Assembly (NCBI RefSeq): GCF_947286155.1
Contig: NZ_CAMYPD010000078.1
Span: 1 to 7,152, forward strand
Origin: an uncultured Tessaracoccus sp.
GTDB taxonomy: Bacteria > Actinomycetota > Actinomycetes > Propionibacteriales > Propionibacteriaceae
DNA length: 7,152 bases
Direction of reading: 5' to 3'
Positions within the stretch are counted from its first letter, which is position 1. Every line of letters begins with the position of its first letter. Positions 1-4,490 of the stretch are shown piece after piece. The translations under genes and the position numbers were made by a program. A model generated the notes under the pieces. The model was not told the origin of the DNA. It did no database searches and worked only from the letters and a program-made list of their open reading frames with translations.

Positions 1-226
1 TCGGTTTACCCTGGAACTGACACACAGGCGCATCCGTTCTACCGCGACCACGGTCTGGATTCTCATGCCCACCACCCGGCGCCGGCGACGAACCCTTCTC
101 ATGTAGGCAGGTTGCGAGTTCATAACCCTTTACCTTGCAGACCCGTGCCGGCTCCGCTGAAGCCATCGGCAACAGACCGCTGAAAATCGCGATGGCGAGA
201 ACCGAGAAGGCAATCTTGTTCAGCAT
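1..226 (-). CDS. Secreted cysteine-containing hypothetical protein, C-terminus cut by window edge
   Basis: The reading frame stays open from an ATG at 226-224 to the left edge, giving the first 75 residues; the stop lies outside the window. The N-terminus is a clear Sec signal peptide: Lys4, a hydrophobic stretch over residues 5-19, then ALA-type site MASA with likely cleavage after Ala24. The mature part has Cys30, Cys40 and Cys69, which could form disulfides outside the cell, and a Gly/Pro/Arg-rich stretch at about 46-64. The start is supported by GGAGG at 231-235, four bases upstream. The ATG overlaps the end of the upstream lipoprotein gene (ATGCTGA), so the two are probably co-translated. 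I do not recognise the family. A secreted or surface protein working with the lipoprotein is an inference from the operon only. Confidence 0.75.
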   Translation of the reverse strand, partial: MLNKIAFSVLAIAIFSGLLPMASAEPARVCKVKGYELATCLHEKGSSPAPGGGHENPDRGRGRTDAPVCQFQGKP

Positions 227-903
227 CCTTCCTCCGAATCCCCGCTGGCTACCGTCCAGCTTTTGTTCGGGTGTTGTTCAAGCATCAAAGTGACTCTCAG
301 TTGCGGCAGCACATCAAGTGCGTCTTCGCTCGGTGGGGTCTTCCCGTCCTTCTCCGTGACGTAGCTGATGCCACTTGAATCTTTACAAACAGACAACATC
401 GCCGTGCGTGGGTCAGCCTTATCAGAATTTGATAGCTCTATTTCCACATCTGAATACTCCAATGACCCGACCCGAACCAGCCCTCTATCGCGGAGAAGAC
501 CAATCGAGTGCACGCTGGAGAACACGGCGTCGCCCGAAGCGTGCTTCGTGAGTTCATTCATATCCTTGAGCTTGGGATCACGCGCGAACTTGTCGAACAT
601 CAATTCATGGCTCTCCCACGCTTGGCGGATTGCGGTGATCTCGGCGGATTCGTCAGGTTCTGGCGGGGGAAACGTCACCCACTCCGAAGATGACGAGGAC
701 GAAGGCGAAGGTGACGGGGACGGGGACGGGGATGGGGATGGGGATGGGGATGGGCTTTCTGCGCCGGGCACACGTCGGATCGATGTAGGCGCGCTGGGGG
801 TCGGCTGCTCTTCTGTGGCTGCCTCGCTCGGCTGGCAAGCGCTCACGGTGACGAGCAGCAGACTACTGATGACTGCAAAGCCAAGACGTCGTTGTTTGAC
901 CAT
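220..903 (-). CDS. Lipoprotein with Ser-Pro repeat linker and possible NTF2/SnoaL-like C-terminal domain
   Basis: This encodes a 227-aa lipoprotein. Residues 1-22 form a lipoprotein signal peptide (KQRR, hydrophobic core, lipobox VSAC) with Cys23 as the lipidated residue, so the protein should be anchored on the outer face of the membrane. Residues about 50-73 are a Ser-Pro dipeptide repeat followed by a Ser run, a flexible wall-spanning type of linker. Residues about 85-227 look like one compact alpha/beta domain: an N-terminal helix (ITAIRQAWESHE), a middle part ending in a strand with Cys (AMLSVCKD), and a final strand with W followed by a C-terminal Cys. This pattern recalls small NTF2/SnoaL-like actinobacterial lipoproteins, but I cannot confirm the fold. 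I start at 903, not at an in-frame ATG 33 bases upstream (936), because 903 has GGAGG at 911-915 with 7-base spacing and puts the signal peptide at the N-terminus. Confidence 0.85.
   Translation of the reverse strand: MVKQRRLGFAVISSLLLVTVSACQPSEAATEEQPTPSAPTSIRRVPGAESPSPSPSPSPSPSPSPSPSSSSSSEWVTFPPPEPDESAEITAIRQAWESHELMFDKFARDPKLKDMNELTKHASGDAVFSSVHSIGLLRDRGLVRVGSLEYSDVEIELSNSDKADPRTAMLSVCKDSSGISYVTEKDGKTPPSEDALDVLPQLRVTLMLEQHPNKSWTVASGDSEEGC
716..754 (+). repeat. GGGGAY hexanucleotide tandem repeat, G-quadruplex-type track
   Basis: Six four-G runs (716-719, 722-725, 728-731, 734-737, 740-743, 746-749) and a final three-G run (752-754) are separated by AC or AT. On the minus strand the repeat encodes the Ser-Pro linker of the lipoprotein. 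Four or more G-runs with 2-base loops fit the pattern of a stable intramolecular G-quadruplex on the plus strand, which is the template strand of this gene. Repeats of this kind also change copy number by slippage; a change of whole 6-base units keeps the reading frame. Confidence 0.85.
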
Positions 904-934
904 GATTGTTCCTCCAGAGCACCGAGTGAACCAC

Positions 935-963
935 ACGCTAGGGTCACTTCCCGGCGACTTCAG
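935..963 (-). promoter_or_regulatory. Possible promoter of the lipoprotein operon
   Basis: Reading the minus strand, TAGCGT (940-935) fits the actinobacterial -10 pattern TANNNT. CTGAAG (963-958) is a weak -35 match at 17-base spacing. Transcription would begin near 928, leaving a 5' leader of about 25 bases that holds the ribosome binding site GGAGG at 911-915. The -35 match is only partial. Confidence 0.3.
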
Positions 964-966
964 AAG

Positions 967-975
967 TTATCCACA
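967..975 (+). promoter_or_regulatory. Perfect DnaA-box 9-mer TTATCCACA
   Basis: The 9-mer equals the classical DnaA-box consensus. It is a single copy lying just upstream of the proposed -35 of the lipoprotein operon. A single box does not make an origin; it could be a regulatory or titration site, or chance. Confidence 0.3.
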
Positions 976-983
976 GGCGGGCG

Positions 984-1004
984 CGAAAGAGACGTCTCGA
1001 TTCG
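984..1004. repeat. Palindrome GAGACGTCTC with CGAA/TTCG flanks
   Basis: A perfect 10-bp palindrome (989-998) is flanked by CGAA at 984-987 and TTCG at 1001-1004, with one and two unpaired bases between. Its dyad form and position upstream of the lipoprotein operon suit a repressor-binding site, but no regulator can be named. Confidence 0.35.
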
Positions 1005-1052
1005 GCGCTTAGGGCCTACTCGACGACCGGGTGCGGGCCCGACGGCTGAGTA

Positions 1053-1067
1053 GCGAGCGAAGCTCGC
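1053..1067. repeat. Short hairpin GCGAGC-GAA-GCTCGC
   Basis: Two 6-bp arms (1053-1058 and 1062-1067) enclose a GAA loop. The core GCGAAGC is the well-known exceptionally stable DNA mini-hairpin. It lies beside a wider inverted repeat, CTACTC (1016-1021) with GAGTAG (1048-1053), which could nest with it in a folded transcript. Confidence 0.5.
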
Positions 1068-1100
1068 GTGCCGAAAGCCCGCTGGAAGAGCGCATTATTG

Positions 1101-1150
1101 ATAAGGAATGAGGGATTCCACCGAAAACGGTGGAATCCCTCATTCCTTAT
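1101..1150. repeat. Perfect 23-bp inverted repeat with AAAA loop
   Basis: The arms at 1101-1123 and 1128-1150 are exact reverse complements around AAAA. Each arm also contains its own GGAAT...ATTCC dyad (1105-1119 and 1132-1146), so two small hairpins can compete with the one long stem. No T-tract follows on either strand, although actinobacterial terminators often lack one. It lies between divergent genes, not at the end of a known one, so a plain terminator role is not explained by the neighbours. Confidence 0.8.
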
Positions 1151-1238
1151 GCGAGTGGCGGCCGTTGGAGCATCCCGATACGGCCCCTACGCGCCCTCTC
1201 GATGGCCAGAGGCAGGCACTACTCGATGGGCGGCCGGG

Positions 1239-1244
1239 TAGTTT
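1239..1244 (+). promoter_or_regulatory. Possible -10 box TAGTTT for a leaderless DUF885 transcript
   Basis: TAGTTT fits TANNNT and ends six bases before the ATG at 1251, which would place transcription start at or next to the start codon. The only Shine-Dalgarno-like string, GGGAG at 1245-1249, is one base from the ATG and too close to work well. Both points favour a leaderless mRNA, common in actinobacteria. No good -35 is visible. Confidence 0.3.
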
Positions 1245-1250
1245 GGGAGC

Positions 1251-2906
1251 ATGACTGACCGCACACCCACTGCACTCGACGCCATCGCGGAAGACTACGT
1301 CGCCAAGATGGCCGTACTCTCCCCCACCGGCGCCACGATGATCGGTATTCCCGGCCACGACCACGAGCTCGACGATTTCTCGCCCGCCGGCCACGCCGCC
1401 CGCGCCGATCTGGCCCGCGAGACACTCGCCAAGATCGCCGACACCCCCGACGTGGACGACGTCGACCGCGTCACCCGCGCCGCCATGAACGAACGCCTGG
1501 GGCTCGCCGTCGAACTCCACGACGCCGGCGAAGACCTCGGCGACCTCAATAACATCGCCTCCCCGCTGCAGGCCATCCGCGACATCTTCGACCTCATGGC
1601 CACCGACACCGTCGAGCACTGGGAGACCATCGCCGCGCGCATGCGAGCCGTGCCCGCGGCTGCCGACGGCTACCTCACGTCGCTGCGCGAAGCGGCGGTC
1701 CGCCCGGCGAAGCGCCAGTTCGCCATCACCGCTGAACAGAGCGCTGACTACGCCCACGAGGGCGGGTTCTGGACCGCCTTCGCCGAGAACGCCGCACCGT
1801 CAGAAGGCGAGCTTCCCGACGCACTCCGCGCCGAGCTGCGCTCCGCAGCCGACGAAGCCCGTCGCGCATTTGCTCATCTGGCCGACGAGCTCCGCGCATT
1901 GGAACCCACCGGCCAGGACGCGGACGCCGTCGGGCGCGAGCGCTACCAGCTGCTGTCTAGGCGCTCGCTCGGGGCCGTCATCGACCTCGAAGAAACCTAC
2001 GCCTGGGGGCAGGAAGAGCTGCGGCGCATCGTCGACGAGCAGGAGCGCACCGCCGCGCAGATCGGCGGGCCGGGCACCTCGATTGCCGACGCCATCGCGA
2101 TGCTCGACGCCGACCCCGCCCGCAAAATCCACGGCACCGACGCGCTCAAGGCCTGGATGCAGGAAACCTCCGACGCCGCCATCGAGGCCCTTGCCGACGT
2201 GCAGTTCGACATCCCAGGCCCGGTGCGCGAACTGGAATGCTGCATCGCTCCGACGGCCACCGGCGGCATCTACTACACCGGCCCCAGCGACGATTTCTCG
2301 CGCCCTGGCCGCATGTGGTGGTCGGTGCCGGAGGGCGTCGAAGATTTCACCACCTGGATGGAGAAAACCACCGTCTACCACGAGGGCGTGCCGGGCCATC
2401 ACCTCCAGCTCGCGCAAACCACGTACCGCTCCAACCTGCTCAACACGTGGCGGCGCAGCGCGTGCTGGGTGTCCGGACACGGCGAGGGCTGGGCGCTCTA
2501 CGCCGAACGCCTCATGCAAGACCTCGGCTTCCTCGACGATCCCGGCGACGTAATGGGCATGCTCGACGGTCAGCGCCTGCGCGCGGCCCGCGTCGTGCTC
2601 GACATCGGCGTGCACTGCAACCTGGAGCACCCCAACGGCGGCCCCTGGACGTACGACCGCGCCTGGGCATTCCTCAAAGCCAACACCGGCATGGAGGAAA
2701 ACTTCCTACGCTTCGAGCTGAATCGCTACTTCGGCTGGCCTGGGCAGGCGCCGTCGTACAAGATCGGGCAGCGCCTGTGGGAGCAAATCCGCGACGAGGT
2801 CCGCACCTGCGAGGGCGACGCGTTCAGCTTGAAGGCCTTCCACCGTCGCGCTCTCGACGTCGGGTCAGTCGGTCTCGACGTGCTCCGCCAAGCGCTGCTG
2901 GGTTAA
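1251..2906 (+). CDS. DUF885-family protein, putative zinc metallopeptidase
   Basis: This encodes 551 aa, the usual size for DUF885 (PF05960) proteins. The family signature is complete. HEGVPGHH at 377-384 supplies the HE pair and following His residues of a zinc-peptidase-like site, and GHGEGWALYAERL at 409-421 supplies the likely third metal ligand and partner Glu (E412 or E419). Downstream, the conserved DGQRLRAARVVLDIG block (439-453) and the NRYFGWPGQAPSYKIG block (491-506) are also typical. The N-terminal two thirds looks mostly helical. There is no signal peptide or membrane segment, so it is probably cytoplasmic. The substrate is unknown; peptide hydrolysis is inferred from the metal-site resemblance. 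The start fits the family, whose proteins begin shortly before a DAIA-Y-type segment. It seems to be a single-gene unit ending at the convergent hairpin 2917-2951. Confidence 0.92.
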   Translation: MTDRTPTALDAIAEDYVAKMAVLSPTGATMIGIPGHDHELDDFSPAGHAARADLARETLAKIADTPDVDDVDRVTRAAMNERLGLAVELHDAGEDLGDLNNIASPLQAIRDIFDLMATDTVEHWETIAARMRAVPAAADGYLTSLREAAVRPAKRQFAITAEQSADYAHEGGFWTAFAENAAPSEGELPDALRAELRSAADEARRAFAHLADELRALEPTGQDADAVGRERYQLLSRRSLGAVIDLEETYAWGQEELRRIVDEQERTAAQIGGPGTSIADAIAMLDADPARKIHGTDALKAWMQETSDAAIEALADVQFDIPGPVRELECCIAPTATGGIYYTGPSDDFSRPGRMWWSVPEGVEDFTTWMEKTTVYHEGVPGHHLQLAQTTYRSNLLNTWRRSACWVSGHGEGWALYAERLMQDLGFLDDPGDVMGMLDGQRLRAARVVLDIGVHCNLEHPNGGPWTYDRAWAFLKANTGMEENFLRFELNRYFGWPGQAPSYKIGQRLWEQIRDEVRTCEGDAFSLKAFHRRALDVGSVGLDVLRQALLG

Positions 2907-2916
2907 GCCAAGCGTT

Positions 2917-2951
2917 GCGGGCGCTCAGGCAGTAGTGCCTTGAGCGCCCGC
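2917..2951. terminator. Convergent hairpin terminator shared by two genes
   Basis: GCGGGCGCTCA (2917-2927) pairs with TGAGCGCCCGC (2941-2951) as an 11-bp stem. Past a one-base bulge (2940), GGCA (2928-2931) pairs with TGCC (2936-2939) around the loop GTAG. It begins 10 bases after the DUF885 stop and contains the stop codon and last codons of the minus-strand gene ending at 2925. It has no T-tract, but its place between convergent genes makes bidirectional termination likely. Confidence 0.7.
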
Positions 2952-3443
2952 CACAGCGCTGCAGAATCGGCGTGCTTTGCGCCCGCTGAAGTACCCCGCC
3001 ACCAGCCTGATGAGCGACCCGTCCCGGAACCGGAGCGCGATTCGTCCTCGCTGATTCCAGCGTGGGTCAGACGTGATCGCCACGTCATGGATGCCGCTGG
3101 CCCAACGCAGGTTCGGAGGCTTACCGCCCAGCCCATCTACCAGGAACACGCGCTGGTTCGTCGCCACCAACTCCGACGACGGACCCCCAAGCGCGCTCTT
3201 GACCTGCGCCGCCATGCAGCCCGGCTCGCCACGCAACGTGACGCCCGTCACCGCTGCGCCCGCGGCGTCCTCCCAGGCCGAGACGGAGAGGCCGCCCAGC
3301 GGGTCGAATGTCACCGACGACTCTCGCGGCCCGACGCGCTCCTCGCCCGGGGCGTACTGCACAGTGAGTAGGGCCATCGCCTGCTCGCCTGGGCCGCACA
3401 GGGTCGCGAGCTCGTCGGCGTAGATCGACAGGTAGTCAAGCAC
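2925..3443 (-). CDS. Hypothetical protein, possibly with a PH-like domain
   Basis: This 172-aa protein is not one I recognise. The GTG at 3443-3441 has no clear Shine-Dalgarno sequence; an in-frame ATG at residue 23 is the alternative start. No signal peptide or membrane segment is seen, so it is probably cytoplasmic. Residues about 90-150 alternate strand-like segments in an order that recalls bacterial PH-like domains: ELVATNQRVFLVDG, then LRWASGIHDVAI, then GRIALRFRDGSLIRLVAG, then a short C-terminal helix (KARRFCSAV). That resemblance is by eye and weak. Residues 1-70 form a separate part with an acidic/Gly character. It lies 19 bases downstream of the Rv2466c-like oxidoreductase gene and is probably co-transcribed, but this says little about function. 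Its 3' end lies inside the shared terminator hairpin. Confidence 0.75.
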   Translation of the reverse strand: MLDYLSIYADELATLCGPGEQAMALLTVQYAPGEERVGPRESSVTFDPLGGLSVSAWEDAAGAAVTGVTLRGEPGCMAAQVKSALGGPSSELVATNQRVFLVDGLGGKPPNLRWASGIHDVAITSDPRWNQRGRIALRFRDGSLIRLVAGYFSGRKARRFCSAVAGAQGTTA

Positions 3444-3462
3444 GATCGGGCGTCGAGGTGGT

Positions 3463-4062
3463 TCAGTCGAAGATTGGCCCGACGGTGCGGGTGCGCTTCA
3501 ATTCGAAGAAACCGGGGTAGGCCGTCATCTTGACGAAGCCGTCGAAGAGATCGCCGGCGGCCTCACCCTTCGGCGCAGGTGAGATGACCGGGCCGAACAG
3601 GCTCATGCCGTTCACGCGAATGACGGGGGTGCCCACCTCGTCACCCACCGGGTCCATGCCCTCGTGGTGCGAGCGACGAAGGTCGTCGTCGATCGCGTCG
3701 GTCTGGGCGATCTCGAAGATGTCCTCGTCGGCGCCCACCTCGTCGAGTGCGGCTTTGAGCGAGTCCAAGCTGCGATCTTCACCTGGGTGGAAGCGTGTGC
3801 CGACGGCGGTGTAGAACTCGGCGAGCTTCTCGGAACCGTGGCGCTGCTCGACGAGGAGGCTCGCGCGAGCGGGTACCCAGGCTTGGTCGATGTGGGCGCG
3901 GTAGTCAGGGTCGAGGTCGCGACCCTCGTTGAGCACAGCGAGGCTCATCACGTGGAAGGTGAGATCGATGTCGCGTACGTTCTGCACCTCGAGCATCCAC
4001 CGCGAGGCCATCCATGCCCATGGGCAGGAAGGGTCAAACCAGAAATCAACTTGGGTCGTCAT
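3463..4062 (-). CDS. DsbA-fold oxidoreductase, mycothiol-dependent nitroreductase (Rv2466c-like), CPWA active site
   Basis: This encodes 199 aa matching, as recalled, the mycobacterial Rv2466c family almost throughout: FWFDPSCPWAW near the N-terminus, FHVMSLAVLNE, SHHEGMDPVG, the cis-proline loop VGTPVIRVNG (Thr145-Pro146) and the C-terminal FFELKRTRT. The family has a thioredoxin fold with an inserted helical domain; Rv2466c uses mycothiol to reduce nitro compounds and responds to oxidative stress. Here the active site is C13-P-W-A16, with alanine in place of the second cysteine of CPWC, so a monothiol mechanism is expected. I start at the ATG at 4062-4060 because the family begins a few residues before FWFDP. 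GGAG at 4065-4068 is close (2 bases). Upstream in-frame TTG/GTG codons would add a tail absent in the family. It is cytoplasmic, with no signal peptide. Confidence 0.9.
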   Translation of the reverse strand: MTTQVDFWFDPSCPWAWMASRWMLEVQNVRDIDLTFHVMSLAVLNEGRDLDPDYRAHIDQAWVPARASLLVEQRHGSEKLAEFYTAVGTRFHPGEDRSLDSLKAALDEVGADEDIFEIAQTDAIDDDLRRSHHEGMDPVGDEVGTPVIRVNGMSLFGPVISPAPKGEAAGDLFDGFVKMTAYPGFFELKRTRTVGPIFD

Positions 4063-4159
4063 GTCTCCAGCCAAGCACACGCGCTCAAATGCTGCGCCGA
4101 AGTTCGCCAATATCGCCAAGACAAGTACAGATACTCACCTGTCTGGCCCCTGCACTTCG

Positions 4160-4165
4160 TAGAGT
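4160..4165 (+). promoter_or_regulatory. Possible -10 box of the type VII cassette
   Basis: TAGAGT fits TANNNT and would start transcription near 4172, giving a leader of about 19 bases that holds the AAAGGG ribosome site at 4178-4183, seven bases from the ATG at 4191. The -35 is poor (CTGTCT at 4139-4144, 15-base spacing). The 128-base gap 4063-4190 must carry promoters for both divergent units. Confidence 0.25.
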
Positions 4166-4190
4166 TCTGGACAAGAGAAAGGGCTCTCAC

Positions 4191-4490
4191 ATGGACTACG
4201 AGGTTGACTACTCCGTGCTGCACCGTGCGGGCACGAAAGCAGTGGGTGTTGCAGCAGACATTGCCGGTGTGTTGGCCGACATGCACATGAACGATGTGGC
4301 TGGGGCCATCCCCGGCAGCATGAGCGCTGGCGTTGCCACCTCTGTGTCCAACGGGTGGCGGGAAGGCTCCGAGTCTGCAGTGAAGACGTTGGAGAGCTAC
4401 GGCAAGAACCTCACCGAGACAGCCGTCGCCTACCGCAAAGTCGAGGAAGCCAATTCCAGGGCCGCAACATCATTCTTCGGAGGTATCTGA
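4191..4490 (+). CDS. EspC/WXG100-like type VII secretion protein
   Basis: This encodes 99 aa, the standard size for WXG100-superfamily proteins. It reads as two helices (about 8-32 and 58-93) joined by a turn around PGSMSAG and NGWREG (Trp56). This is the helix-turn-helix hairpin layout, with a WxxG instead of WxG in the turn, closest in feel to the EspC/DUF2580 group. The second helix ends with YRKVE (81-85), which matches the type VII secretion motif YxxxD/E. No Sec signal is present, as expected. The next gene's ATG overlaps this stop (TGATG at 4488-4492), so it is translationally coupled to the effector and may be secreted as its heterodimer partner. The ATG at 4191 is chosen for its ribosome site; an upstream extension of the frame to 4014 would run back through the intergenic promoter region into the divergent oxidoreductase gene. 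Confidence 0.8.
   Translation: MDYEVDYSVLHRAGTKAVGVAADIAGVLADMHMNDVAGAIPGSMSAGVATSVSNGWREGSESAVKTLESYGKNLTETAVAYRKVEEANSRAATSFFGGI
4479..4483 (+). promoter_or_regulatory. Ribosome binding site deciding the start of the lipase effector
   Basis: GGAGG lies six bases from the ATG at 4490, inside the end of the preceding gene. It selects this start over an in-frame ATG at 4355, which lies inside the coding sequence of the preceding gene. Confidence 0.8.

Larger units (their letters stand above)
904..1250. other. Gene-free gap between divergent genes
   Basis: This 347-base gap separates the minus-strand lipoprotein operon from the plus-strand DUF885 gene. I see no credible coding region or tRNA. 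It holds the possible promoter, DnaA-type 9-mer and palindrome nearest the lipoprotein, a 6-bp hairpin at 1053-1067, the 23-bp inverted repeat at 1101-1150, and a possible -10 at 1239-1244. The concentration of dyads between about 984 and 1150 is unusual for a divergent promoter gap and leaves room for a small non-coding transcript, though no promoter for one is evident. Confidence 0.7.

Noticed and set aside
716..754. CRISPR or similar array
   Set aside because: A 6-base unit with no spacers that encodes a Ser-Pro linker in frame.
904..936. In-frame upstream start of the lipoprotein
   Set aside because: It would put 11 residues before the signal peptide and overlaps the ribosome site that serves the ATG at 903.
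967..975. Replication origin
   Set aside because: Only one DnaA-type box, no AT-rich region and no dnaA or dnaN nearby.
368..1012. Long plus-strand open frame opposite the lipoprotein gene
   Set aside because: It is antisense to a gene with signal peptide, lipobox and ribosome site; its Gly-Asp run is just the G-rich repeat read in another frame.
1800..2630. Long minus-strand open frame inside the DUF885 gene
   Set aside because: It is a frame shadow common in GC-rich genes; the plus-strand product has all the family motifs.
4014..4190. Upstream extension of the 99-aa EspC-like protein
   Set aside because: It overlaps the start of the divergent oxidoreductase gene and its likely promoter; the ATG at 4191 has a ribosome site and gives the family's normal length.
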